64,000 nucleotides of DNA from Demequina sp. NBRC 110052 (GCF_002090075.1 NZ_BBRI01000002.1:186001-250000), one strand, 5' to 3'; positions 41,580 through 51,296 are shown, counted from the first letter of the stretch. The notes: a model not told the origin generated them from the letters alone. Program-made: numbers and translations.

Positions 41580-42169
41580 GCGCGCGCCTCCATCATGCGC
41601 TCGACGTACTTGCCGATCACGTCGACCTCGACGTTCGCGCGGTCGCCGACCCGAGCGTCGCCGAACACGGTCTCCGCGAGGGTCGTCGGGATGAGCGACA
41701 CGGTGGCGATGTCACCCTCGAGCTCCGCAACAGTCAGCGACACGCCATTGAGCGCAATCGAGCCCTTACGCACGACGTAGCGCAGCACCTCAGCAGGCAG
41801 GCGGAACGAGAGGTCGTCCCAATCGGGCTGCGAGTCGCGCGCGACGAGCTCCGCGACGCCGTCCACGTGGCCCTGCATCATGTGCCCGCCGAGCCGGCCG
41901 TCGGCGCGCATCGCGCGCTCGAGGTTGACGCGGTCGCCGACCTTCACATCGGCGAGCGTCGTGGTGGCGCGCGTGACCTTCATGACGTCCGCGATCCAAG
42001 TGTCGCCGGAGTGCTTCGCGACGGTGAGACACACGCCGTTGACGGCGATCGACTCGCCGTATTCGAGATCATCGCCGAATCCGGGTGACGAGATGGAGAT
42101 CTGGGACTGAGCGCCGCTGTCCGTGACCGCGGTGACGGTGCCGACGGATTCGACGATGCCGGTGAACAT
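41576..42169 (-). CDS. ribE: Riboflavin synthase, alpha subunit
   Basis: A 197-residue riboflavin synthase made of two homologous lumazine-binding repeats (about residues 1-95 and 97-190), each with a VNGVCLTV- or LNGVSLTV-like strand. MFTGIVESVG is the usual N-terminus. It lies directly after ribD with no gap and overlaps ribBA by four bases. Confidence 0.95.
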   Translation of the reverse strand: MFTGIVESVGTVTAVTDSGAQSQISISSPGFGDDLEYGESIAVNGVCLTVAKHSGDTWIADVMKVTRATTTLADVKVGDRVNLERAMRADGRLGGHMMQGHVDGVAELVARDSQPDWDDLSFRLPAEVLRYVVRKGSIALNGVSLTVAELEGDIATVSLIPTTLAETVFGDARVGDRANVEVDVIGKYVERMMEARA

Positions 42170-43207
42170 CTAGGGGCCTGCTTTCGTGATCTTCGCTGCG
42201 ACCAGCGTATCCGCGCCCAGGCGGACCGTGGTCACGTCCTCGCCTCTCAACGCCTCGGACATCGTGGCGATTCCGAGGTCCCCCACCGCGCTCGGTCCCG
42301 CACCTAGGATCACGGGCGCGACGTAGGCGTGCACCTCGTCGACGAGCCCAGCGCGCAGGAATGCCGTCGTCACTGTCGCGCCGCCCTCGACCAGGACGAC
42401 GCGGACATCCCGCTTCCACAGTTCGGCGAGCACCTGAGCCGGGTCGTGTGTCGCGAGGTGCACCGCGTTGTCGTCGCGCCACACGCGTCTGCCTCGCGTC
42501 TCCGTCATGCCCATGGCGACGCGCAGCGGCTGATGTGCGTCCGCCACCCCCGCGGGCCGAGCGCTGAGCGAGGGGTCGTCGGCGAGCACCGTGCCGGTGC
42601 CCACCACGATCGCCCCGACCTCAGCACGCACACGGTGCGCGTGCTCGCGCGCCTCCTCGCCCGTGATCCAGAAGCTGGTGCCGTCGGCGGCCGCGGTGCG
42701 CCCGTCGAGCGTCGCCGCCCACTTCGCGATGACGTAGGGGCGCCCGGCGCTCACCGCGGTGAGCCACCTCGAGTTCAGGTCTGCGGCGCCGTCGTGGGGC
42801 GCGAGCTCCGCCGGGATGCCGCGCGAGCGCAGCACCTCCCCTCCCCCGGCGGCCACCGGATTGGGATCCTCGACGGCATAGACCACGCGTCCGACGCCGG
42901 CCTCAGTGAGCGCGTCCGCGCACGGCCCGGTGCGGCCCGTGTGGGTGCACGGTTCGAGTGTCACGTAGGCCGTCGCGCCGGTCACGTCGACTCCGGCGGC
43001 TCGCGCGCGCGCCAGAGCGTCCGCCTCTGCGTGCAGGGTTCCGGCGCCGCGGTGCCATCCCGCCGTGAGCACCTGGCCTGCGGCGTCCACGATCACGCAG
43101 CCGACGCGCGGGTTGGGTCCCCACGCTGGCCCCTGCGCGGCCAGCGCGACGGCACGATCCATCGGATGCTGCGCCGCAGCGAGATCGAGTCCCTCGAGAT
43201 CAGGCAC
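42170..43207 (-). CDS. ribD: Bifunctional pyrimidine deaminase/reductase
   Basis: A 345-residue RibD. The N-terminal deaminase (to about residue 150) has the zinc site HAEADA and PCTHTGRTGPC; the C-terminal reductase uses NADPH, with VVGTGTVLADDPSL typical. The GTG at 43207 lies inside the last codons of rpe (eight-base overlap). The frame is open to 43267 but that extension falls wholly within rpe. Confidence 0.93.
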   Translation of the reverse strand: MPDLEGLDLAAAQHPMDRAVALAAQGPAWGPNPRVGCVIVDAAGQVLTAGWHRGAGTLHAEADALARARAAGVDVTGATAYVTLEPCTHTGRTGPCADALTEAGVGRVVYAVEDPNPVAAGGGEVLRSRGIPAELAPHDGAADLNSRWLTAVSAGRPYVIAKWAATLDGRTAAADGTSFWITGEEAREHAHRVRAEVGAIVVGTGTVLADDPSLSARPAGVADAHQPLRVAMGMTETRGRRVWRDDNAVHLATHDPAQVLAELWKRDVRVVLVEGGATVTTAFLRAGLVDEVHAYVAPVILGAGPSAVGDLGIATMSEALRGEDVTTVRLGADTLVAAKITKAGP

Positions 43208-43865
43208 GTGAGTGCCGCTCGCCGAGCGCGCGCAGCGCAGCGATCTCGCCGGCCACGTCGTCCGCACCGTAGATGGCCGATCCCGCGACTAGCACGTCGG
43301 CGCCGGCCTCCACCACGGTCGGGACAGTGTCGCGCGCGACACCACCGTCGACCTCGATGCGCAACGAGTGGCCCAGACGGGTGGCGTGCTCACGTAGCGC
43401 CGTGACCTTGGGCATCGTCTCGGGCATGAATGCCTGGCCGCCGAAGCCGGGCTCGACCGTCATGACGAGCACCATGTCGAACTCGCGCAGCACGTCGAGC
43501 AACGAGTCCACGGGCGTGCCCGGCCTGACTGCGACCGAGGCACGGGCGCCGAGCGCGCGCAGGTCCTTGGCGATGCGCACCGGGTCCTCGGCAGCCTCGA
43601 GGTGGAACGTCACTGATGTCGCGCCCGCCTCGGCGTAACGAGGCGCCCAATGGTCGGGGTTCTCGATCATGAGATGCGCGTCGACGGGCAGCGGCGAGAC
43701 CTCCGCGAGCCGCTCGAGCACCGGCAGGCCGAGCGTGAGGTTGGGGACGAAGTGACCGTCCATGACGTCCACGTGGAGCCAGTCGGCGCTCGCGACACGA
43801 GTGATGTCGCGCTCGAGGTTGGCGAAGTCGGCAGAGAGGATGGAGGGAGCGATCTGGATGCCCAT
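43200..43865 (-). CDS. rpe: Ribulose-phosphate 3-epimerase
   Basis: A 221-residue TIM-barrel epimerase of the pentose phosphate pathway. PSILSADFANLERD, HVDVMDGHFVPN and VEPGFGGQAF hold the metal and catalytic residues. ATG 43865 lies six bases after TAGGTT, marking a leaderless start; a GTG at 43871 falls within the promoter gap. It is the first gene of the riboflavin transcript and supplies the ribulose 5-phosphate that RibBA uses. Confidence 0.94.
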   Translation of the reverse strand: MGIQIAPSILSADFANLERDITRVASADWLHVDVMDGHFVPNLTLGLPVLERLAEVSPLPVDAHLMIENPDHWAPRYAEAGATSVTFHLEAAEDPVRIAKDLRALGARASVAVRPGTPVDSLLDVLREFDMVLVMTVEPGFGGQAFMPETMPKVTALREHATRLGHSLRIEVDGGVARDTVPTVVEAGADVLVAGSAIYGADDVAGEIAALRALGERHSRA

Positions 43866-43871
43866 GATCAC

Positions 43872-43877
43872 AACCTA
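43872..43877 (-). promoter_or_regulatory. -10 box, leaderless rpe start
   Basis: Minus-strand TAGGTT, six bases before ATG 43865. With the start of transcription at the start codon there is no room for an FMN riboswitch. Confidence 0.58.
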
Positions 43878-43894
43878 ACGCGCTCGACGGCGGG

Positions 43895-45355
43895 TCATTC
43901 CGCGGGCCTCTCGAGCAGCGCGAGGAACATGCTGTCGGTCCCGTGCGCGTGGGTCCACAGCTGGACGTGCGGCCCTTCTCCCCACGTGTCGGGCGACGTC
44001 CCCGACAGTGCTGCGACCGGCACGCGCGCGTCGAGCGCCCGCAGTCCACGCTCGCGCGCAACCACGTCGCGCGTCTCGGCCAGCAGGGGCGAACAGGTGA
44101 TGTAGGCGACCAGCCCGCCGGGACGGACGAGGCGCGCGGCGTTCGCGAGGAGGCGGGACTGCAGCGCCGAGAGCTCGCCGACATCAGAGGACTGCTTGCG
44201 CCACCTCGCCTCCGGCCTGCGTCTCAGCGCGCCGAGCCCCGTGCACGGCGCGTCGAGGATCACGCGGTCATACGACCCGGAGTCGCCCCACGCCGTCCCG
44301 TCCCCCACCGCGATGTCGACCGTGCCTGCGGGCACCGCCCGCACGGAGTCCCGCACGAGGTCCGCGCGATGCGGGTGCAGCTCGAGCGCGTCCAGATGCG
44401 CACCGAACTGGGCGGCGTGCGCGCCCAGAAGCGCGGCCTTGCCTCCCGGTCCCGCGCACAGATCGAGCCAACGCTCTCCCGGCGCGACCTCCCGAGCGGC
44501 CACCAGAGCCGACGCGACGAGTTGGCTTCCCTCGTCCTGCACCGCGGCGCGTCGGTCACGCACCGCCGCTACGGCACCGGGGTCTCCTCCGCCGCGCAGG
44601 ACCGCCGCCGTGGGCGCCCAGTGCCCCGGTTCGGCGCCGTCGACCTGCTCCACCAGGTCCTCGCGCGCCACCAGGCCGGGTCGCGCCACCAGCGTGACGG
44701 CGGCGGGCTCGTTGTCGGCCTCGAGCAGCTCCTCCACCTCGCCACGTCGGCCGTCCGCGGCCAGCGCGCGGTCGAGCTCGGCGACGACCCACGCCGGGTG
44801 CGAGTGACGCAGAGCGATCGCGTCCCTGCCGCTCCCGGGTGCCACGCGCGCCAGCCACGCCTCCCGATCCGCCTCCGTCACGCGCCGCAGGACCGCATTG
44901 ACGAGCCGCGCAGGTCCCTCGCCTGCGACGGAGCGAGCGAGAGTTACCGTCTCCCCTACCGCCGCGTGGTCCGCCACACGCATGCCGAGCACCTGGTGGC
45001 ATCCCAGCAGCAAAGCTCGTCCTACCGGCGGGTCGAGGCGTCGCCACGGACGACCCGACGCGCGCTCGACGATCGCCTCATACAGTCCACTGAACCGCAG
45101 CGCCCCATAGGCGAGCTCGGTCGCGAACGCCGCGTCGCGCCCGGCGAGCCGGTGCTCCGCGAGGATGCGCGGCATCACCAGGTTCGCGTAGCCGTCGTCC
45201 TCCTCGACCGCAGTGACGCATGCGTACGCCGCGAGACGCGCCGCGTCCGGACGAGGTCGTCGTCCGGTTCCTCCGCGGCCTTGGGGTGAGCGACGATCGG
45301 CGCTGCGACCGCCTCGTGCCCCCTGCGCGCCACCGCGCGCCGGTCCGCCGCTCAT
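43895..45355 (-). CDS. rsmB: 16S rRNA (cytosine-967) C5-methyltransferase
   Basis: A 486-residue RsmB (Sun/Fmu). After a low-complexity Gly/Arg-rich lead of about 45 residues, an RNA-binding NusB-like domain (to about 190) precedes the SAM methyltransferase, with LDLCAGPGGK, DAPCTGLGALRRRPEARW and the catalytic Cys in TCSP. ATG 45355 overlaps the fmt stop as ATGA. The lead is longer than in E. coli RsmB, so an internal start cannot be ruled out. Confidence 0.9.
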   Translation of the reverse strand: MSGGPARGGAQGARGGRSADRRSPQGRGGTGRRPRPDAARLAAYACVTAVEEDDGYANLVMPRILAEHRLAGRDAAFATELAYGALRFSGLYEAIVERASGRPWRRLDPPVGRALLLGCHQVLGMRVADHAAVGETVTLARSVAGEGPARLVNAVLRRVTEADREAWLARVAPGSGRDAIALRHSHPAWVVAELDRALAADGRRGEVEELLEADNEPAAVTLVARPGLVAREDLVEQVDGAEPGHWAPTAAVLRGGGDPGAVAAVRDRRAAVQDEGSQLVASALVAAREVAPGERWLDLCAGPGGKAALLGAHAAQFGAHLDALELHPHRADLVRDSVRAVPAGTVDIAVGDGTAWGDSGSYDRVILDAPCTGLGALRRRPEARWRKQSSDVGELSALQSRLLANAARLVRPGGLVAYITCSPLLAETRDVVARERGLRALDARVPVAALSGTSPDTWGEGPHVQLWTHAHGTDSMFLALLERPAE

Positions 45356-46287
45356 GCCTCGCCCAGCGCAGCGCCCTCAGGAAGGCGAGCGCCGCGCCAC
45401 CACGCGTCGGCGTCCATCGCCTTCTTGCCCGCCGGCGCGATCCAGCTCAGCGCCACCGGCTCCGTCCCCGTGCCGACCAGCACCTCACCCTCGACGAGCG
45501 ACATCTGGCCGGGGACCGTCACCGACCGCCCCACGCGCGGCGACACCGGGCCCAGCTTCGCCGTCTGACCATCAGGGAGCGTGGTCCACGCCCCCGGTGC
45601 CGGCGTGCATCCGCGGACCTGTCGATCCACCACGTGCGCGGGACGATCCCAGCGCACGTACGCATCCTCGCGGGAGAGCTTCGCCGCGTACGACACGCCA
45701 TCGGCGGGCTGCGGCTCTGGCACGAGCGCCCCCGCCTCGAGCCCACTCAAGGTCTGGACGAGCAGCGGCGCGCCGACCCGAGCCAGCCGCTCCAGCAGGG
45801 TGCCAGCGGTGTCCGTGACGCGAATCCGCTCAGTCAGAACGCCCAGCACCGGACCCGTATCCATGCCCTCGTCGAGCAGGAACGTCGTGGCGCCCGTCAG
45901 ATCGTCACCCGCCATGAGCGCCCGCTGCACCGGCGCCGCACCGCGCCACGCCGGCAACAGGGAGAAGTGCAGGTTGACCCACCCCAGGCGCGTCGCCGCG
46001 AGGAGGGCAGGACGGAGGATCTGGCCGTACGCGACTACGGCGGCGGCATCCGCCTCGAGCGCGGCGATCTGCGCGATGAACTCGGAGGCGGAAGCCTTCG
46101 CCGGGTCCAGCACAGGGATGCCGTGAGCTTCAGCTGCCTGCTTCACCGGAGACGGGTGGAGCGCGCGACCGCGCCTGCCTCGCGCGTCGGGCTGCGTCAC
46201 CACCGCGACCACCTCATGCGGCGACGCGACCAGCGCCTCCAGGCTGGGAACGGCGACGTCCGGGGTGCCGGCGAAGATCAGGCGCAT
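45352..46287 (-). CDS. fmt: Methionyl-tRNA formyltransferase
   Basis: A 311-residue Fmt that formylates initiator Met-tRNA. FAGTPDVAVPSL opens the folate domain; NLHFSLLPAWRGAAP and DLTGATTFLLDEGMDTG carry the Asn-His-Asp catalytic set. A C-terminal OB domain binds tRNA. ATG 46287 lies six bases after TACGAT, and a second leaderless promoter faces the other way 62 bases upstream. Confidence 0.94.
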   Translation of the reverse strand: MRLIFAGTPDVAVPSLEALVASPHEVVAVVTQPDARGRRGRALHPSPVKQAAEAHGIPVLDPAKASASEFIAQIAALEADAAAVVAYGQILRPALLAATRLGWVNLHFSLLPAWRGAAPVQRALMAGDDLTGATTFLLDEGMDTGPVLGVLTERIRVTDTAGTLLERLARVGAPLLVQTLSGLEAGALVPEPQPADGVSYAAKLSREDAYVRWDRPAHVVDRQVRGCTPAPGAWTTLPDGQTAKLGPVSPRVGRSVTVPGQMSLVEGEVLVGTGTEPVALSWIAPAGKKAMDADAWWRGARLPEGAALGEA

Positions 46288-46293
46288 GCCCCC

Positions 46294-46299
46294 ATCGTA
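46294..46299 (-). promoter_or_regulatory. -10 box, leaderless fmt start
   Basis: Minus-strand TACGAT, six bases before ATG 46287. Confidence 0.58.
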
Positions 46300-46337
46300 G
46301 AGCGGCTGAGATGTCCGCCGAGGGCCCCAGGGACGCC

Positions 46338-46343
46338 TAGAGT
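46338..46343 (+). promoter_or_regulatory. -10 box, leaderless start at 46350
   Basis: TAGAGT, six bases before the GTG at 46350. Confidence 0.55.
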
Positions 46344-46349
46344 GTTCGC

Positions 46350-46874
46350 GTGGAACCTGTCGGGATGGAGTCGGCGGAGCCCTCGTGGGCTCGCAAGAAG
46401 GCGCGGCGACGACGCCGACGCTGGATCCTGGCGGGCGGCGCCGTCGCGCTGATCGCCGCAGCTGTCATCTTCGGCAGCATCGTGGAGCGCGTGCCTGCCG
46501 CGGAAGAGTACACCCAGCGCCTGAGCGAGGCCCTCGCCACCGCCCGGTCCGACGCAGGCGTAGCCGCGCTCGCGTGGAACGACTGCGTCGCCGCCGAAGC
46601 TGCGGAGGCCGCCGAGGTGTACGAGGCGAGCTTGCGCGTCGAGGCCTCGATCACCGAGGTGCCGTGCGGGGACGCCGTCGTCGTCGGCGAGCTTCCCATC
46701 CGTGGCATCACCTCCCCCGAGGATGCCGTCGCCACGTGGACTAGGTCGAGCTACCGCCGCGACATCGCTCTTGCCCCCGACGCCGACGCGTGGGGTGCGG
46801 CATGCCGCACCTACGAGGTCGACATCCGACGCTACGTCACGTGCTCTGTCGTGCTCGTCTCGTATCCGTCCTAG
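46350..46874 (+). CDS. Small membrane-anchored protein, unknown
   Basis: A 174-residue protein: a strongly basic N-terminus (RKKARRRRRR, about residues 15-24), one membrane segment (about 26-44), then an external domain with several cysteines (in WNDC, EVPCGD, GAACRTYE and VTCSVV). Even-spaced cysteines suggest two disulfides. The external part starts with an Ala/Glu-rich helical stretch. No family is recognised. It is the only plus-strand gene in the right part of the window, divergent from fmt and convergent with priA. Confidence 0.65.
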   Translation: MEPVGMESAEPSWARKKARRRRRRWILAGGAVALIAAAVIFGSIVERVPAAEEYTQRLSEALATARSDAGVAALAWNDCVAAEAAEAAEVYEASLRVEASITEVPCGDAVVVGELPIRGITSPEDAVATWTRSSYRRDIALAPDADAWGAACRTYEVDIRRYVTCSVVLVSYPS

Positions 46875-46882
46875 CGCGTCGC

Positions 46883-48859
46883 TCAGCGGAGGCGCAGCGG
46901 CCCGTCCACACGAAGTCTCACGGGACCTCCACCCTGCTTTGAGGCCCTGCGCACCGCAGCGCGCAGCGCGTCGACGCATCCCTGCGCCGCGGCCCTGCTC
47001 ACGAGAAGCGACGCGCCCTCGGCATCCCGCACGACGATCGCGCCGTCGCGCTCGGCCTCGCGGAGCTCGCTCTTCGCTGCGCCCAGGTCGCCCTCCACAC
47101 GCACATGGCGCGTCGCGGGCGGCAGCGACAGCTCGAACCGCTCGCGGTACGCCTCGAGGGCGGCCGACGCCGTACGCCAGGTGCCGAGCGCGCGTGACGT
47201 GAGGTCCGGCAGCGATCCGACGACCGTGACCTCACCACCGCTCTTCCTGGAGCTCACAAACACTGCCGCCGCCGCGATCCACAGACGCAGCGCGGCGATC
47301 TCGCCGCCTAGGCCCGTGGACGGAACGGACGCGTCCACGACCACCACGTGCGCGTAGCCTCCCGGCACCGCCGGAAGCGCTCCTGGTGTGGCCACGACGA
47401 TCCCCGTGGACACCGCACCGTCGGACAGGACCTCGGTGGCACCCGCGGACACCACGAGCGACACCCCCGGCGCCATCGCACGCAGCTGCTCCGCTATGCG
47501 CAGCACCCCCTGCCTGCGGTGCGCGAGACGCGACCCCTGGCAGTGCGGGCAATGCCAATGGGACTGGATCACGCCGCACACGGTGCACTGCGGGTCCTCG
47601 CCCGCGCGCGCGATCGCCACGGGACCCTCGCACTCGCGGCACCTCGCCCACTCGTCGCAGCGCGCGCACGCGGCCGCGGCGACATATCCCGCGCGGGGAA
47701 CGACGATCGCGACGGGCCCGCGCTCGCGTGCACTCATCAGCCTTCGCCACGCACCGGGTGGCATCCAATGGAAGCCTGCGGGGCCTTCCGCCTCGCGCCG
47801 CGCATCGTCCCACACTGTGATCGTCGCTGTGCGCTCCCGGACCTCGTCCATCGTCGGCTCCTCAAGACGGGCCCAGCCGTGCTCGACGAGCGCAGCCGCA
47901 TCCACCGAGGGAGCGTAGGAGGCAAGAGTCAGGTCCGCGTGCTCCGCCTCGGAACGCATCGCGGCGACCGTGCGCGCGTGGGGATACGGCGCATGAGGAT
48001 CCTCGTAGGCCGAGTGCCCGTCGTCCCACAGCACCAGCGCGGCCAGTGACGGGACCGGCTGCATCGCGGTCGCACGCGTGCCGATCACGAGACGCGCCTC
48101 GCCGCGCAGCGCTGTGAGGTACTGGCCGTACCGCACGCTCGGACCGTCGTCAGCGTCCAGCACCACGAAGTCCCCTCCGCCGCGCGCGATCCAGCGCTCG
48201 GCACCAGCCTCGCGCAACGCCGCGACGAGCGCCGCAGTCGCCCGAGCGTCCGGCACCACGACAATCACGGAGCCGGTCGACACGGCGAGTCGACTCGCGG
48301 CCTCGCGCACGATCTCTCGCGCGGGGATCGACCCCGGCGCTCCCGGATCCGGAACGCACTGCCTCACGATGCGCGCTGGTGCGCCGTGCGTAACCGCGGA
48401 GCCTGCGTTCGCGCCCAAGCGCGGAGCGTCCTGCGGCTCCTCACCCGACAGCGCAGCGGCGAGCGTGCCCCACCGCTCGCGATCGTCGACGGCTCCCACA
48501 ATGGTCCGCTTCTCCACGGCCGCGACGCGCGGCGGCGCCATGAGCCGCAACACATCCCAGGTGGACCCGCCATAGCGCCGGGCGATCTCTCCGGCGAGAC
48601 GCAAGCTCTCGTGCGTGAATGACGGTGCGTGCGCCGCGGTGCGCACCTCGCTGAGGCGTCCCTCGAACGAGGACTCGCCCGCGACCTCCATGACGACGGC
48701 CGAAACGAGGCGACCCGCGAAGGGGACGCGCACGCGGAAGCCCGCGGTCACCCGCTCCAGGCGCTCAGGGATCGCGTAGTCGAAGAAGCCGTCGAGGTGC
48801 GGCAGCGGCGAGTCGATCACCACGCGCGCGATGCGCGCGGGGCGCTCCCCTACGGCCAC
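46883..48859 (-). CDS. priA: PriA-like primosomal protein, helicase motifs lost
   Basis: A 658-residue actinobacterial PriA. The N-terminal 3'-DNA-binding domain is present (RVVIDSPLPHLDGFFDYAIP in pieces) and the zinc region keeps its cysteine pairs (CARCDEWARCRECEG, then CTVCG and CPHCQG). Walker A is absent, and the position of the DEAH box reads LWDDGHSAYEDP. It probably works in replication restart without unwinding DNA, as annotated for this phylum. The GTG at 48859 is seven bases after the metK stop; an open frame to 49363 is antisense-free but lies inside metK and is rejected. Confidence 0.88.
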   Translation of the reverse strand: MAVGERPARIARVVIDSPLPHLDGFFDYAIPERLERVTAGFRVRVPFAGRLVSAVVMEVAGESSFEGRLSEVRTAAHAPSFTHESLRLAGEIARRYGGSTWDVLRLMAPPRVAAVEKRTIVGAVDDRERWGTLAAALSGEEPQDAPRLGANAGSAVTHGAPARIVRQCVPDPGAPGSIPAREIVREAASRLAVSTGSVIVVVPDARATAALVAALREAGAERWIARGGGDFVVLDADDGPSVRYGQYLTALRGEARLVIGTRATAMQPVPSLAALVLWDDGHSAYEDPHAPYPHARTVAAMRSEAEHADLTLASYAPSVDAAALVEHGWARLEEPTMDEVRERTATITVWDDARREAEGPAGFHWMPPGAWRRLMSARERGPVAIVVPRAGYVAAAACARCDEWARCRECEGPVAIARAGEDPQCTVCGVIQSHWHCPHCQGSRLAHRRQGVLRIAEQLRAMAPGVSLVVSAGATEVLSDGAVSTGIVVATPGALPAVPGGYAHVVVVDASVPSTGLGGEIAALRLWIAAAAVFVSSRKSGGEVTVVGSLPDLTSRALGTWRTASAALEAYRERFELSLPPATRHVRVEGDLGAAKSELREAERDGAIVVRDAEGASLLVSRAAAQGCVDALRAAVRRASKQGGGPVRLRVDGPLRLR

Positions 48860-48866
48860 GTGCGGA

Positions 48867-50033
48867 TCACACGGCTGCGAGCAGCGCGTCCACGCGGTCC
48901 AGCCGCTCCCACGTGAAGTCGTCCAGCTCGCGCCCGAAGTGGCCGTACGCGGACGTCTGACGGTAGATGGGACGACGCAGGTCGAGCGCGTCGATGATCG
49001 CCGCTGGCCTGAGATCGAACACCTCGTGAACCGCAGAGGCGATGCGCGAGGGGTCCACCGTCTCGGTGCCGAAGGTCTCAACATAGAGACCCACGGGATG
49101 AGCGGTGCCGATCGCGTACGCGACCTGCACCTCGCACCGATCGGCGAGCCCGGCCGCCACGACGTTCTTCGCGACCCAGCGCATCGCGTACGCCGCCGAG
49201 CGATCCACCTTCGACGGATCCTTGCCCGAGAAGGCGCCTCCGCCGTGGCGCGCCATGCCGCCGTACGTGTCGACGATGATCTTGCGGCCGGTGAGCCCCG
49301 CGTCGCCCTTGGGGCCGCCGATCTCGAAGCGCCCTGTGGGGTTGATGAGGCTGCGGTGCGCACTCGCGTCGAGGTCGAACTGAGCGAGCACGGGCGCGAT
49401 CACCGCGGTCTCGAGTCGCTCCCGCAGCTCGCCCATCTCGATGTGCTCGGCGTGCTGGCTCGAGAGCACCACCGTGTCCACCGTCCGCGCGACATCGCCG
49501 TCGTAGCCGATCGTCACCTGGGCCTTGCCATCGGGCCTGAGGCCGGGCACCTCATCGGAACGGCGCACCTGGGCGAGGCGCTGCGTGAGACGATGCGCGA
49601 TCGCGATGGGCAACGGCATGAGCTCGGGAGTGTCGCGGCACGCGTAGCCGAACATGAGTCCCTGGTCGCCTGCGCCGAGCTCCTGCCCGTCCACATCCGT
49701 CGCGTGACCGACGCCCATCCAGATGTCAGGGCTCTGCTCGCCGATCGACACCGACACTCCGCACGAGTCGCCGTCGAAGCCGACCTTCGAGGACGTGTAG
49801 CCGATCGAGCTGACAACCTCGCGAATGGTGCCGGGGATGTCCACGTACGCTTCGGTGGTGACCTCGCCCGCCACGTGCACGAGGCCCGTCGTGACCATCG
49901 TCTCGACCGCGACCCGGGAGAGCGGGTCCTGCCGCAGCATCTCATCGAGGATCGCGTCGGAGACCTGGTCGCAGACCTTGTCCGGGTGGCCCTCGGTCAC
50001 GGACTCGGAGGTGAAAAGTCGCAGGTCAGTCAT
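48867..50033 (-). CDS. metK: S-adenosylmethionine synthetase
   Basis: A 388-residue MetK making SAM from methionine and [29 protein letters not shown] and the [19 protein letters not shown] signature (in pieces) are complete. ATG 50033 lies seven bases after TACGAT, which is inside the last codons of coaBC, so metK has its own leaderless promoter, and no SAM riboswitch can precede it. An earlier start at 50063 would begin in coaBC and contain the promoter. Confidence 0.96.
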   Translation of the reverse strand: MTDLRLFTSESVTEGHPDKVCDQVSDAILDEMLRQDPLSRVAVETMVTTGLVHVAGEVTTEAYVDIPGTIREVVSSIGYTSSKVGFDGDSCGVSVSIGEQSPDIWMGVGHATDVDGQELGAGDQGLMFGYACRDTPELMPLPIAIAHRLTQRLAQVRRSDEVPGLRPDGKAQVTIGYDGDVARTVDTVVLSSQHAEHIEMGELRERLETAVIAPVLAQFDLDASAHRSLINPTGRFEIGGPKGDAGLTGRKIIVDTYGGMARHGGGAFSGKDPSKVDRSAAYAMRWVAKNVVAAGLADRCEVQVAYAIGTAHPVGLYVETFGTETVDPSRIASAVHEVFDLRPAAIIDALDLRRPIYRQTSAYGHFGRELDDFTWERLDRVDALLAAV

Positions 50034-51288
50034 GCTCACCATCGTACGGGCCCCGGCTGACACGCAGACCCGCCACAGCGTCGAGCATCGCGTGAGCTAC
50101 CGCGAGCTTGGAGCCCTCGGCCCGACCGGCGACGTTGCCGTCAGCGTCGAGCATGATCACCGCATTGGGCCGGTCGCCGAAGCCGATCTCGGCGCCCACC
50201 GCGTTAACGCACAGCAGGTCTGCACCCTTGCGCCTGGCCTTGTCCGCTCCGTGCTCAAGCACGCTCGCCTGAGCGTCTCCGGTCTCCGCCGCGAAGCCCA
50301 CGACCACCTGAGGCGCCACCCGGGAAGCCACGAGCGATGCGAGGATGTCCTCCGTGGGGACGAGCTCGAGCGTCAGCGCATCGTCCCCGCGCTTCTTGAT
50401 CTTGTGCGACGCCACCTCGCGGGGCCGATAGTCCGCGACCGCGGCCGCCATGATCACCACGTCCGCACCGACGGCCTCGCGCTTCATCGCCTCCGCCATC
50501 TCAGCGCCCGTGCTCACGTCGACCCGCCTGATGTCCTCCCCCAGTGGCAGCGCGACGTGCGCCGCCACGACGGTCACGTTCGCGCCACGCTCGCGTGCGG
50601 CCTCCGCGATCGCGAAGCCCTGGTGTCCCGACGAACGGTTGCCGAGGAACCTCACCGCATCGAGAGGCTCGCGCGTGCCGCCCGCGCTGACGAGCACCGT
50701 AAGTCCGTGCAGGTCTCCCCACTCCGCTCCGGCGTCCGAGCGCGGCGCGAGCAAGATTCCGGATCCCTCGGCCATGGCATAGAGGCCGACGACGATGTCC
50801 TCGGGCTCCGGGAGACGGCCAGGCCCCGAGTCGGCACCGGTGAGCCTGCCGACGGCTGGCTCGAGCACGTGGACGCCACGCGATCGAAGGGTCTCGACGT
50901 TGGCGCGAGTGGCAGGGTGCTCCCACATCTCGGTGTGCATCGCCGGGGCCACCATCACAGGCGCCGCAGTGGCAAGCAGCGCATTCCCGAGCAGGTCGCG
51001 CGCCTCGCCGTGGGCCATTGACGCGAGGAAGTCAGCAGTGGCGGGCGCGATGAGCACGACGTCGGCGTGCTGGCCGAGCCGCACGTGCTCCACGCCCGGC
51101 ACGTCCTCGAACGTGCCCGTGGTCGCGGGCAGTCCTGACAGCGCCTCCCACGTCGCGCGCCCCACGAAGTTCAGCGACGCCTCGGTAGGGACGACGCGCA
51201 CCGAGTGCCCATCCTCCTTGAGGCGCCGAAGAACGAGGGCAACCTTGTAGGCGGCGATGCCGCCAGTCACCCCCAGCAGGACGCGCAT
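50026..51288 (-). CDS. coaBC: Bifunctional phosphopantothenoylcysteine decarboxylase / phosphopantothenate-cysteine ligase
   Basis: A 420-residue Dfp protein for two steps of coenzyme A synthesis. The N-terminal flavin decarboxylase (to about 190) has [10 protein letters not shown], the ATADF loop and PAMHTEMW. The C-terminal synthase has [21 protein letters not shown] and AAAVADYRP. It lies eight bases after rpoZ and overlaps the metK start. Confidence 0.94.
   Translation of the reverse strand: MRVLLGVTGGIAAYKVALVLRRLKEDGHSVRVVPTEASLNFVGRATWEALSGLPATTGTFEDVPGVEHVRLGQHADVVLIAPATADFLASMAHGEARDLLGNALLATAAPVMVAPAMHTEMWEHPATRANVETLRSRGVHVLEPAVGRLTGADSGPGRLPEPEDIVVGLYAMAEGSGILLAPRSDAGAEWGDLHGLTVLVSAGGTREPLDAVRFLGNRSSGHQGFAIAEAARERGANVTVVAAHVALPLGEDIRRVDVSTGAEMAEAMKREAVGADVVIMAAAVADYRPREVASHKIKKRGDDALTLELVPTEDILASLVASRVAPQVVVGFAAETGDAQASVLEHGADKARRKGADLLCVNAVGAEIGFGDRPNAVIMLDADGNVAGRAEGSKLAVAHAMLDAVAGLRVSRGPYDGEHD
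50041..50046 (-). promoter_or_regulatory. -10 box, leaderless metK start
   Basis: Minus-strand TACGAT within the 3' end of coaBC, seven bases before ATG 50033. Confidence 0.58.
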
Positions 51289-51296
51289 ATGCGCGT

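Noticed and set aside
43872-43894. FMN riboswitch before rpe-rib operon
   Set aside because: Only 29 bases lie between rsmB and rpe, and the -10 box is six bases before the start codon; an RFN element needs over 100 bases.
48860-49363. N-terminal extension of PriA
   Set aside because: The extra residues lie within metK in another frame and have no PriA similarity; the GTG at 48859 gives a normal PriA length for the phylum.
50034-50063. SAM riboswitch or longer metK start
   Set aside because: The promoter box lies within coaBC and the transcript appears leaderless, so no leader RNA exists.
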